Shown piece by piece: positions 45,849 to 56,794 of a DNA stretch of 64,000 nt. The position numbers and the translations under genes are program-made. The DNA comes from Catenaria anguillulae PL171 (Eukaryota > Blastocladiomycota > Blastocladiomycetes > Blastocladiales > Catenariaceae). The stretch is taken from NCBI GenBank assembly GCA_002102555.1, contig MCFL01000044.1, positions 62,001 to 126,000 on the forward strand, read 5' to 3'. The notes beneath the pieces are model-generated. The model was given only the letters and a program-made list of their open reading frames with translations, ran no database searches and was not told the DNA's origin. Each line of letters starts with the position of its first letter. Position 1 is the first letter of the stretch.

Positions 45849-46116
45849 GATCGATGGATGGATTGCTTCAAGTTGGACTTGGTTAAGTGTTGGGTCAGTT
45901 CATTGAGTGTAACTATTGGCTTCTTACATAATTCATGTGATTCGGCGTTCACTTTGCAAAGGACCGCGAGACAGCTCGAGACAGTCGCAGTCACGAACGA
46001 CGCCACACACACACTCTCTCTCTGTTCCAGGACCATCATATGTATGATTAGCGAAATGCATACATTGTCTTGCTGCATCGTTGTATATGTGAGAGACCAA
46101 AGAAAAACAATCAGAC
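45849..46116. promoter_or_regulatory. Bidirectional promoter region, DCTN5 and formamidase-like gene
   Basis: 268 bases between divergent start codons. Contains a short CA/CT run (ACACACACACTCTCTCTCTG at about 46005-46024). No core promoter motif could be fixed. Confidence 0.45.
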
Positions 46117-47156
46117 ATGACTGCCGACAACACTGTACCCGCCACGGTCGCCGCTCCCGCCACCTCGAATTCGCAAACCACCAAGACTGACGACCCCTCA
46201 CTTGTGATTCTGCGCAAAGTCCCATACCTTCCGTCGTCTCACGAACGTCACTGCGTCGATTTGTACCTTCCTGCCCCGCCGGCCGAGGCTGCTGGCCATG
46301 CTGCGCACACGGACCGTCCACTGCTGGTACGTATGTTTCATGTTTTCAGTCAGGAACCCCTTGGTGTGGCGTGACACTAACCACACTGATTCGATTCGCG
46401 TGCATTTCATGACAAACTCCTCAGGTCTTCCTGCATGGTGGCGCCTGGCGCACTTGCAAGCCCGCCGACTTTACCTTGCTCGCAACCCGCCTGGCTCACG
46501 CAACCGGTCTGCCCGTCGCCGTGCCCGGTTACCGCATGTCGTTGCCTGCCAAGGACCCAAACCGGCCCATCCACCCAGCACACCAAATCGACATTGAACA
46601 CGCACTCACCTTCCTAACCACCACGGGCCCGATTTACGGTTGGAACGCTGCCCAGCGCGGCCTGTGCCTGATTGGTCACTCGGCAGGCTCGCACCTGGCC
46701 ACCTCGATCCTCCTCAACCCAAAAACCGTGTCGGGCGCGTCGCTGCACGTGCGCTCGATTGTCGCGCTCGACGGCATCTTTGATCTCGCCGACATGGTCG
46801 ACGAGTATGGCGAATATTACCGCGACTTTACCGAGCAAGCGTTTGGGCCACCCGCGAATTGGGCCGCCGCGTCGCCCGTTTACTTTGCGCGTGATGCGCA
46901 AAGGGTCAAGGACGCCGTTGACAAGCGCAAGTGCGAGGCGATCTTGGTGGTGCATTCGCGTGAGGACGAGCTCTTGTCGGTGCGCCAGCCCAATGGGTTC
47001 ATGAAGGCGCTGGTGAGCGGGAATGAGGCGAGCGGTGGGGCGATCCACTGGGTGGAGAGGGATTACGAGTCGGTTCGGGGAACGCATGATGCCATGTTGG
47101 AGGGGACGGCGGTGGTGGAGAGGATCAGGCGGTTTGTCAAGGAGAGAATGGCGTAA
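46117..47156 (+). CDS. Alpha/beta hydrolase, kynurenine formamidase-like (Bna7 type)
   Basis: Likely hydrolyses N-formylkynurenine to kynurenine and formate in tryptophan breakdown and NAD synthesis. Exons 46117-46326 and 46425-47156 give 313 residues (yeast Bna7 261; the extra is N-terminal). The oxyanion motif HGGAW follows the splice junction (VFLHGGAWRTCKPADF). The nucleophile is in LCLIGHSAGSHLATSILL. Candidate acid and base are in VVHSREDELLSV and ESVRGTHDAML. The combination HGGxW plus GHSAGxH is typical of kynurenine formamidases but also occurs in related esterases, so substrate is inferred. The intron donor is GTACGT. Confidence 0.88.
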
Positions 47157-48834
47157 GACGGATACCTGGATTCTCTGTCTGTTTTTACATGCACGTGTTT
47201 CGCCGTTGAGCGAGGAACAGCAGTCAAAGTTTCTTCGGACCACTCCGATTTCATCTTGAATTGCACCAAATGCCTTTTGTACCGCCCACGTAGCCCAAGC
47301 GAGCCAGCTTAGGTGTGTACGAGCGTGGTCATGCTCGAGCATGGTGCGAATCCGATCGTGACTCAAGATCTACCCTTTTAACCAGCGTGTACATCCATTT
47401 GGAGCAAGGTCAATCAAAGCGAGTCAATGACATTTAGGATTCGGGATCACGACCTTTTGCTTAACCATATAAACTCACACACCAGAAAATGCAAAAGAGA
47501 AAAAAAGAATTTCACACAACCTACCTATACCTAATCCCTAGTATACCTTAACGCTCCATCTTGGGCTCTATCGAGCCCAAGCCTGCTGACCGAGTCCTTT
47601 CGTCTCGCTTCGCTCGACAGCAACCTATAACCGCTACAGCCTAGGCTCTGGCGAGCCCTCCCGACCGAGTTGCGACTGCGTTTCCTTCATGCACGGATAT
47701 TCATACAATAAGATGCAAACCACAGAGGATAAGGAAAATGTGTGCATGTTCCAAAGGATCTGCATGCGATCGAAGAGTTTCGGAACTGAGTGCTTCCAAG
47801 ACTAAGTATATGAATCAAAACAAGTCGTGCCTCCGAGACTTTTTCTCAAAACCGAAAACGATGGCCCTGTTGCAGCCGACCCAGCGTCTGAATCCGATCT
47901 TGTTCCCGGCCTGACCCTGCACAGCGTCACGGCACCGTCTCGGTCCTCGTCACCGTCTCCAGACATCAAGTCCACGGTCGCGGTCGCCCATTCCGAGTGC
48001 GAATCCTTCTTGGATTCAAACGGAATCGTCGATAATTCAGTCACCTCAATCCCAGCGCCAGCCTCCATGCTTTCAACACTCTTGCAGGGTTCAATCCCGC
48101 CCATGATGCCCCCTTCCACCTTTCCAGCTCAAGGCGAACCCTCGCGGAAACGGGGCCATCCAGTTTAAAGAACAACATTTTTCAACCAAAGCGTAGGGAC
48201 GCTTTGGGAAATGAGAGCCGGGATGATTCTGTATGCATTTTTTTCCCCAGTCGCTGCCGCTGCCCGTTTCGCTGTGAAACTCACCAAAACGCTTCCAGAC
48301 CATTGGCTCGTCTGGGACATTCAACTTTCAAGGATCACAGAGGGCAGCTGCCGTGATTCCATTCGGCTTCCGTCCGTCATCTGCTGTACCCGCTGCTGCT
48401 GTTGCGGCCAACCTCAGCCTCGCAAAGCACCACCGGTCTGCTTTCCCAGGGTTTGTCACAGTGGGACCGATCGAGCTGCATGACGAAACACAGGCTGCGC
48501 CAACCCCCGCCCCAGCTGCACTGCCGCGTTTGTATGCCCCCTCAACGGACCACTCCCCGTCTTCATGCGCTCCATCACGGCCCGCCACTCTCGTACCCAC
48601 GTCTGTTGGGCAGCCAAACCGATGCCCTCCCTCGCCTCCTCCATCGTCACCAGCTCATCCGCCTCCACGTTGCCCGCATATCCCAACCCCACCGGCACAC
48701 CAAACTGCATCGCCCGCTGAGGCACCAGTGCCAACCGCCCAATCAGCGTCAAACCACACAGTTCGATGCGGTTCCTGCAATGCCACTGGTAACATTTCCG
48801 GCACAACCTCGCACCCTGACACCCACTATGTTCG
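47157..48834. other. Intergenic region with hairpins and weak open frames
   Basis: About 1.7 kb. AT-rich sequence, the hairpin cluster at 47560-47670, then plus-strand frames at 47827-48168 and 48353-48970 (Ser/Pro-rich, unrecognised). These may be decayed 5' parts of the transposon relic that follows or may be unrelated. Confidence 0.35.
47560..47670. repeat. Paired GC-rich hairpins with a shared GACCGAGT tag
   Basis: Two imperfect units. The first is a 9-bp perfect stem, CTTGGGCTC-tatc-GAGCCCAAG (47560-47581), followed by GACCGAGT (47588-47595). The second, about 80 bases on, is GGCTC-tggc-GAGCC (47644-47657), followed by GACCGAGT. Both have 4-base loops. Origin unknown. Confidence 0.7.
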
Positions 48835-50596
48835 ATGCCATTCGCTCTCTTTTACCCACACGCGTCAAGGATCTGCGCCTGTTGTCCCAAGTCCAAATGG
48901 CGCGGGTTTTTGCTGTTCAACTTTACTGCTAGTATCGACTCATTGGGCATGGGCGTATGCGTGCTCGTGAGATGGCTTCGCGGGGACACAAAGAAGAAGG
49001 AGCGGATCAAGGTTGATTTCAAAGCACTCGCGGCCGACGGGGAGCTCGCCAACTCCAAGCGTGGAGGGAACCGGTCGCGTCGCAGCTGCTCCTTGACAAC
49101 ATCGATAAGGCGGATCAGTGGTTGAAGGATCAACTGCGCAGCAAAGGCACTGCTGCCCGGTTCGCTCAGTTCGTCACGCGCGACATTCTCGGAGAAGACC
49201 CGAAGTTGGAGGGCTGCGCTTCCCGCGCGCGGCGGGACCCGCGAGTTCTTTCAAATTGCAACGCGAAACGCTGGTTGCGTGCCCTTGGGTGGGTTTACGG
49301 CATGGATGGTAAAGGGTCCTACACCGACAGCAAGTGCCGCAAGGACGTATTGGAGGAGCGCTCCAAGTTCATTGCTGCCATGGCCCATTATGCGCCGCAA
49401 ATGCACACATCCGTCGAGGAGCTTGTCATTCTGAATTCGCTCAAGCTCGGACCTTTGGATCGACTTTGCCTGGATGCCGAAAATCAACCAAGTCGGTGCC
49501 CACAAGATTGCGAGCGTTGTGGTGGTGGGAAAGAGGTGCTCGTTTCCAGGGTATGTGAGCCTGCGTTGCCGCCTGGGGCTCGTACAATCGTCCCGGTGTA
49601 CCACGACGAGTGCACGTTTATGGCCAATGATGGCGTGACTGTGTACTGGAAACCAAGGTGGACTCACGCCTTGTAAAAGAAGAGCCGCGGTCGTGGGATC
49701 ATGGTTTCCACCTTCATTTGCGAATGCCACGGAGAGCTCAAGATTATGACGCCTGTCCAGCAAGAGCGGATCACCACCTTGCCCGCCAACAAGTCTGTCT
49801 CTTTTGCTTCTTCGAACCGCGGCAAAGCACGCCGTGGCAATGCATCTCGTCGTTCTGCTTGCTTTTTGCCTCGCAAGGCCCATCGCTACTTGAGATATTC
49901 CCTCACCAACACCCAGTTTCACAACTTTACGGGTCTCAACCTGCGAAAACAATTTCCACTGCTGGGCATGGGCCTCAAGTATATACCAACATGCGTCTCG
50001 TCGTCAACCACTGCGCCCGCCACCTCTCTGTCTAGCGAATCACCGCCGCCATCAACCGCGGCACCACCCACACCATCCATCACTGCGTCGTCTACCACCT
50101 CGCCGGCCACATCCCAGCGCCCTCCTCGCCGCGCTCGACCCCCCCCCCCAAGCGCGTGATTGAGGTCAGTGATGGCGAATCGTCGGACTCTGACAGCGGC
50201 TCGGAGTCTGATGACGAGCAAGAAGAACACCCTGCACCTGCACCGTCGACGGCGGCCACGAGCACGCAGGCGAACCCTGACGTTGGATCGGACACGCCAA
50301 CGTCTGCTCGGATCTTGTTTGAGTATGGCGCTCGCGCTCAGGGCTACTGGAAGGGTGAGGATTTGTACCGGCAAGTCGTTGATTGTGCTTTGCCCGTGTT
50401 TGAGGCGCTTCAGGGCGCTGGGTTGAATAGTGAGCCATGTCAGGCGGTCTTAGTGTTTGCCAACCCCGCCGGGCACCGGATCTTTGCAGAAGACGCGCTC
50501 ATTGCATGGAGCCTCAACCATGGAGACGGCGGCGAAAAAGTTCCAAAGCTGCGCGACACCACGTTCACTCGTCTTTTCCTGTGGCCCTGGATGTGA
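48835..50596 (+). pseudogene. Decayed DDE-superfamily transposase
   Basis: Relic of a fungal DDE-endonuclease transposon. Recognisable blocks in order: ARFAQFVTRDILGEDPKL and RWLRALGWVYGMDGKGSY (N-terminal/HTH part); TIVPVYHDECTFMANDG (first catalytic Asp, HDE motif); RGRGIMVSTFICECHGEL; ILFEYGARAQGYWKGEDLYR; VVDCALPVFEAL; and IFAEDALIAWSLNHGDGGEK with VPKLRDTTF. Damage: an apparent frame change near 49060; an in-frame TAA at 49674-49676 between the HDE block and RGRGIMVS; a low-complexity insert around 50000-50250; and the position expected to be the second catalytic Asp (FDN in relatives) reads FAN (codon 50459-50461). It cannot encode an active enzyme. Terminal repeats were not found by eye. 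Confidence 0.8.
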
Positions 50597-50920
50597 CCGA
50601 GTGCTCTCTCTTTGAGGCATCCCATAACAATGTTTTTCTCTCAGTGAACATATTTACTTTTTTTGTTGCTCTCTGCGGCCCCTCTCTGTCCTTGTATCGT
50701 TGGTTGTTGACTCTCGACTTTGCAGTCGGTGGAAGAGATTGGCGATGAAGGAGCGATCGGCGGCCAGACCTGGTCAAGCACTAAAGAGTGAAGATTCACA
50801 TCAATGGCGTTTGTATTTTAACTTTCCCGTCTTCTGTCAATGAATGCACACAATCAATGGTAAATCGACTTTGAGACCCACTGCAATCCGTCATTCACGC
50901 CCAATTAAGCCCATCCAGCC
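50597..50920. other. Intergenic, transposon relic to PRP22
   Basis: About 320 bases: probable 3' remnant of the transposon and the PRP22 promoter. No recognisable feature. Confidence 0.35.
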
Positions 50921-53900
50921 ATGTCATCGGCGTCTCAACGAGGCTCCTCGTCCTCGGCATCCAAACCTGTTTCGGGCAAGGGCAAGGCCAAGGACACTGC
51001 GAGCGACCTCGAGCACCTCGAACGTCTCTCGCTCATTTCCAAAATCTCTACTGAGCTCGACACCCATCTGGGCTTTTCCGACCGCGTGCTAGCCGAATTC
51101 ATTGTCTCGCTGCACGAGGAATCCAACGACTCGTTCCCGCGCTTCAAGCAGCTGCTCGACGAAAACGACGCTTCCTTCAACGAGTCGCTCACCAATTCGC
51201 TCCATCGGCTCATTTCCGCTCTCAACCCAACATACAAGAAGCGCAGGGCCGCAGAGCTTGCTGCCAAGCCTGTCGGTGGGGTTCCCGCCAAGAGCGCAAA
51301 GCAGTTCCCTGGGCTGGCGTTGCCAGATGACAATGAGTGGAGGAAGCACCGGGCGGCAGAGTTGAGGTTGGATGAGGGCGAGGAAGATGAAGTGCAAAAG
51401 ATGTTGCGACAAATGGAGTCGAGTGCAAACGGAGCGAGCCGCTCATCGGCCGATCCCAGGTCAAGAGGGGATCGTCAGTCACGCTCACGGTCACGCTCGC
51501 CAAGAGGAAGCGGCAGGGATTTCGACCGCCGTGGTCGATCTCGCTCACGTTCACGGGATCGCAGTCGTCGTGAAGAGTATGTTCTCACTTCTCATTTCCA
51601 TCTGCTTACCACATCCTGACCTTTCTCTAAATAGCAACTACCGCCGCCGCCCACCGTCACCCGACGATTCGCCCATCCTCTACAAAATCTACCGCGGCAA
51701 AGTCTCCAACGTGCGCGAATTCGGCGCATTCGTCCGTCTCGAGGGCGTCCGAGGCTCGTGCGAAGGCCTCGTCCACATTTCGCTCTTGGCCGCCGGCCGC
51801 GTCACAGATGCAAGCACCATTGTCAAGCGCAACCAAATGGTGTGGGTCAAGGTGCTCAGCATCAATGGAACAAAGCTCTCCTTGTCCATGAAGGATGTCG
51901 ATCAAGCAACGGGGACCGATCTGTCACCACATTTGCGCGTCAAGTCGGCCGCCGAGCTGGCCGAGGAAGAGGAGCGAGGGCGCGCCAGGCGACGCTTTGT
52001 GGAGCAGCACGAGATGAAGCGCGGTGGAGGGGCAGGCGCCATGAACAGCGACGCTACAAAGTTCCGCAGCGCCAAAAGGTTGTCGTCGGCTGAACGGTTC
52101 GAGCTCAAGCAACTGGCCGCTGCGGGTGTGCTGGATCCAAAAGAGCTGCAAGAGTTTGACGAGGCAGAGGGCGGGTTGATTCCCGTGGGGGATGACGTCG
52201 AGGAGGATGTGGATATCGAGTTGCGGGAGGAGGAGCCCGTGTTTTTGCGCGGGCAGACAAAGCTGTCGCTGCAACTCTCACCCGTCAAGATTGTCAAGGC
52301 GCCCGATGGGTCACTGAACCGTGCAGCGGTGGCGGGTGGCGAGCTGGCACGTGAGCGCAGGCAATTGCGACAGCAGCAGGCTGAGGAGGAGGCTGCAAAG
52401 CGCGAAGAAGAGGGCGGGTCGTGGTACGATCCCATGCGCGACATCACGGCGGGCGCAAGTGCGGGCGGTATGGGCGACCGGTTTGCGGCCCGCGGGCATG
52501 GAGCTGCACCGCTCGTACCCGAGTGGAAGCGTGCTATGCAGTCGGGCACGTTGGGCAAGATTACAAACTTGTCCATCAAGGAGCAGCGCGAGTCATTGCC
52601 CGTGTACAAGCTACGCAACGACTTGATTCGCGCGGTGGAGGACAATCAGATTCTGATTGTGGTGGGTGATACGGGGTCGGGCAAGACGACGCAAATGACG
52701 CAGTACTTGTTTGAGGAAGGGTTTGCCGAGCGCGGCATGATTGGATGCACACAGCCTCGTCGTGTGGCTGCCATGTCAGTTGCCAAGCGTGTTGCCGAAG
52801 AAGTCGGGTGCAAGTTGGGCGACGAGGTCGGGTACACGATTCGTTTCGAGGATTGCACGTCGCCTGGCACAAAAATCAAGTACATGACCGAGGGTATGCT
52901 GTTGCGTGAAGCGCTCATGGATCCCGACATGTCCAAGTACTCGGTCATCATTTTGGACGAGGCCCACGAACGGACTGTCAACACCGATGTGCTCTTTGGA
53001 TTGCTGAAAAAGACGGTCAAGGCCCGCCCGGATCTCAAGATTATCGTCACGTCTGCCACGCTCGATTCCGACAAGTTTGCCACATACTTTTTCGGGTGCC
53101 CAATCTTCACCATTCCAGGCCGCACATTCCCCGTCGAGATCTTGTACACCAAGGAGCCCGAGACGGATTACCTCGAGGCATCGCTCGTGGCCATCATGCA
53201 GATTCACTTGACGGAACCGCCCGGCGACATTCTCTTGTTTTTGACGGGTCAGGAGGAAATCGACAATGCCGCCGAGGTCCTGTACGAGCGCATGAAGGTA
53301 CTTGGGTCCGAGGTGCCTGAACTCATTATCCTGCCCGTCTACTCTGCGCTCCCAAGTGAAATGCAGTCTCGCATTTTCGACCCTGCCCCACCGGGTTCCC
53401 GCAAGTGCATTATTGCCACAAACATTGCCGAAACGTCGCTCACCATTGACGGCATTTACTATGTTGTCGACCCCGGGTTTGTCAAGCAAAACGCATACGA
53501 CCCAAAGCTCGGCATGGACTCGCTCGTGGTGGTGCCCATTTCGCAAGCCCAAGCCCGGCAACGTGCCGGTCGTGCCGGCCGTACTGGTCCCGGCAAGTGC
53601 TACCGGCTGTACACCGAGTCGGCGTTCCGCAACGAAATGCTGCCCAACTCAGTGCCCGAAATCCAACGCACCAACTTGGCCGACACCGTGCTCAAGCTCA
53701 AGGCCATGGGGATCAACGACCTCATCAACTTCGACTTTATGGACCCGCCGCCCGCACAGACGCTCATCACGGCCATGGAAACGCTGTACGCTCTCTCGGC
53801 CTTGGACGACGAGGGCCTGCTGACACGCATCGGCCGCAAGATGGCCGAGTTTCCGCTCGAGCCGCAGCTCGCCAAGATGCTTTTGCTTTCCGTGGACCTT

Positions 53901-54587
53901 GGCTGCTCAGAGGAGATTCTCACGGTCGTGGCCATGCTCTCGGTGCAAAACGTGTTTTTCCGCCCAAAGGACAAGCAGCAAGTCGCTGATCAGCGCAAGG
54001 CACGCTTCAACCAGCCTGAGGGTGACCATCTTACGCTGCTTGTCGTTTTCAATGCGTGGCAAGCAAGCAACTTTTCGAAACCGTGGTGCGTGGACAACTA
54101 CATCCAGTGGCGCACAATGCAGCGTGCCCTGGACGTGCGCAAGCAAATGGTGGGCATCATGGACCGGTACCGGCAAAACATTGTGTCGTGCGGCAAACAG
54201 TACAACAAGGTGCGCAAGGCCATTTGCTCGGGCTTCTTTTCGCACGCGGCCAAAAAGGATCCTCAGGAAGGGTACAAGACGCTTGTCGAGGGCACGCCTG
54301 TATACATTCACCCGAGCTCGGCACTCTTCAACAAGAATCCCGAGTGGGTCATTTACCACGAGCTGGTCTTGACTACAAAGGAGTACATGCGCGAAGTGAC
54401 GGCGATTGAGGGCAAGTGGCTGCCCGAAGTGGCACCCAATTTCTTCCGAGTCACGGATCCCACGCGCATTTCCAAGCGCAAGATGCGCGAAAAAGTCGAG
54501 CCCTTGTACAACAAGTACGAGGAGAAGGATACGTGGCGCTTGTCCAAGCAGAAGAGGTTTGGGAGGGTCAGTCAAACCTTTGGTTGA
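50921..54587 (+). CDS. PRP22: DEAH-box splicing helicase Prp22/DHX8
   Basis: ATP-dependent helicase that proofreads the second splicing step and releases mRNA from the spliceosome. Exons 50921-51576 and 51635-54587 give 1202 residues, the family length. N-terminal helical domain ([20 protein letters not shown]), an RS/RD-rich linker, then an S1 RNA-binding domain ([20 protein letters not shown] to [13 protein letters not shown]). The helicase core has [10 protein letters not shown] (motif I), [18 protein letters not shown] (Ia), DEAH (II), SAT (III), FLTGQEEID (IV), [12 protein letters not shown] (V) and [18 protein letters not shown] (VI). Winged helix, ratchet and OB-fold regions follow, ending [19 protein letters not shown] and [13 protein letters not shown]. 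No key residue is missing. Confidence 0.98.
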
Positions 54588-54877
54588 TGCATGTGTGCGT
54601 GTGTGTTCAAGTCTATGCTTTAGTTCGCCTTGGATTCTTAATAGAAACAGAGTAAAAATTCATTGTCGTGACAGTATCCATTTGACCAACAAAGGGACAA
54701 CAACATCCACATTGATGCGGGACTCCAAAGAAGTCAGAAGCAGAAAGGGAAAATACAACTTGACAACAAGTGACCCTTCCTGCGAACCTATCAAGAAAGA
54801 ACGGAACTGGGGAGACGAATGGGGTCAACAAATCGCAACAGCATCACATACTGGATCGCCATTCGATCCGCATTCTC
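54588..54877. other. Convergent 3' intergenic region
   Basis: About 290 bases between convergent stop codons (PRP22 and aquaporin); only 3' UTR sequence is expected. Confidence 0.35.
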
Positions 54878-56238
54878 TTATTGCTCAGCACTTCCCTGCA
54901 CGGGACGATGCGCAAAGAACGACTGCGTGAACCCTGCCGCGGCCGCACCGAGGAAATCGCCAAACCAGTACACCCAATGGTTGCGCCAGTATCCGCCGAC
55001 AAGGGCAGGCCCAAACACACGTGCCGGGTTGAACGCGCCGCCTGACACGGTTCCGCCCAAGAAGCACAAGAAACCGAGCGTCATGCCAATGGCGAGCGGG
55101 GCAAAACCGGCCTTGGTGTTGCCCGAGGTGGTGTAAATGGTCAAGTTGCGGCCAACACCCTCAGACGCGGCGGCGGGTGCTTGGATGGGCTGGCCGTCTT
55201 CGTCGAATTGGGTCAGGACGGGGTTCACTTTGATGGCGTTTTGCGTGTCGACCGTGTCGAAAGCGGTAGCCTACACAGCTCGAACACATGAGGTGAGCAA
55301 ATCTTCGCTGTCGGAGACACACTGGAGGGTGGGCAGTCGTACAAAAATGACGTAGACGAGAATGAACGTCAGCATAAACTCCATGACGAACGCATGACCT
55401 GGATCCGATCCAGCGCCAACATCCACAAACAAGAGCTGAATCGTGGTCAATGCACCGTCGCCCGCTGGCTTTGGGTACAGGGCACGCACAAAGATGGATG
55501 AAAACACGGCGGCAAACAGCTGGATGCCGACGTACATGGCACCCTTGGCCACGGACGTCTTGCCCGTTACGACTGTGGCAAAGGTGACGGCCGGGTTGAA
55601 GTGGGCACCAGAGACATCGGCGACTGGACGTGTTATAAGACATGGTGAGATGAGTGCGTGACGTCGCGTTTGGGGTGATCAGAAATAGGAGAAACGGACA
55701 TGAGTAAATGAGGGCGATGGAGCAGAAACCGGTCGAGATGGCGCCCAAGACGAGCGAGTCGGCGGTACCGGAACGGGCATGGTTGACGTGCGTGGCGCAC
55801 ACAATAAAGAGGAACAAGAAGGTGCAGAGACCCTCGCCCAGGACGGCGCGTAAAAGCTACCACCAGTTCAACATCGACATCCGACAAGGTCAGCATAGTT
55901 GCCGCCCGCCAGCTACATTGCAGCATAACAGTCACGTAACATCTTCGTACCACTTTACGCTTGTCATTCATCCAACTGAACCGATCCAATAACGCGTTAG
56001 CACCAGGCAAACCGCCAATTCGCTGCTCGAACGCGCGCATCCCGGCCTGGGCGCCCGCAAATGGGCTGTTGGGACGGCCCGATTGCTGGATTTGTGGCTG
56101 CTGCTGCTGCTGGCCCTTGTTGCCGGTTTGGACCGAAGGCGCGCTGCGAATCGGCTGCGATTGGCGCGAATCGTCGACGCCGACAGCGTTGCCGCCGGCT
56201 TCAAAGTTGCCGAGCTTTTGGAATGGCACGTTCGACAT
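54878..56238 (-). CDS. Aquaporin (MIP family water channel)
   Basis: Six-helix channel for water and perhaps small solutes. Exons 56238-55951, 55856-55700, 55623-55343 and 55279-54878 (375 residues in this reading). A polar Gln-rich N-terminus precedes helix 1 (GEGLCTFLFLFIVCATH). Both pore signatures are present: SGAHFNPAVTF and GGAFNPARVFGPALVGGYW, the latter with the selectivity-filter Arg. The loop before the second NPA is long and acidic (TQFDEDGQPIQAPAAASEG). Oddity at the last junction: the natural text VYVIF-ATAFDTVD needs acceptor 55272 plus one base fewer in the A4 run at 55260-55263. Without that change, the acceptor at 55280 gives VYVIF-LCRLPLFDTVD. Water versus glycerol selectivity cannot be assigned. 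Confidence 0.92.
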
Positions 56239-56794
56239 GGTGGTGCTTTGGTCGTCGTCAAGAATGGTGTGCGCGTGGAGGTGGCGGAAGTGTCTGTTGT
56301 ATACTGGCCTGCTTGCGTTTTGCGGCGGTGAGCGTTATCGGCTGGGCGTTGAGACAGGCAGTGCTGCTAGTGCTGCAAGTAGGCACTGTCGCTGAATACT
56401 CACTCTTCATGCGCTCGGAAACATGGGTGCCGTGAGAGAGTGGGAGGTGTGCGGACTGCTTCTGCGAACTAAGGTTGGGAACGGTAAGTGATAGTCAAGT
56501 GATCAAGTGATCGCTTCGATTTGTGCGATCCAGTTGCGCGTGCAACGCAAATGTACGTACAACTTTTCCCACACATCGCCCGAGTGGCTCCACTGCAGCA
56601 AAAGCATGAAGCATACGAATGATGCTTTCATTACTGGTACATTGAAAATAACATGGCAGAAGAGATTGATCTACTTGCTACTGCGGGACATGCAAAACGG
56701 ATGGGCGCAACCTCAGGGAACCTTTGCGAGCTTGGGTACTGGACACAACACAGGAAGCCTAAGAGACAGAGGAAGAATTGAAGTATGACACGCA
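56239..56794. other. Intergenic between kinase 3' end and aquaporin start
   Basis: About 550 bases between two minus-strand genes; aquaporin promoter. No recognisable feature. Confidence 0.35.
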
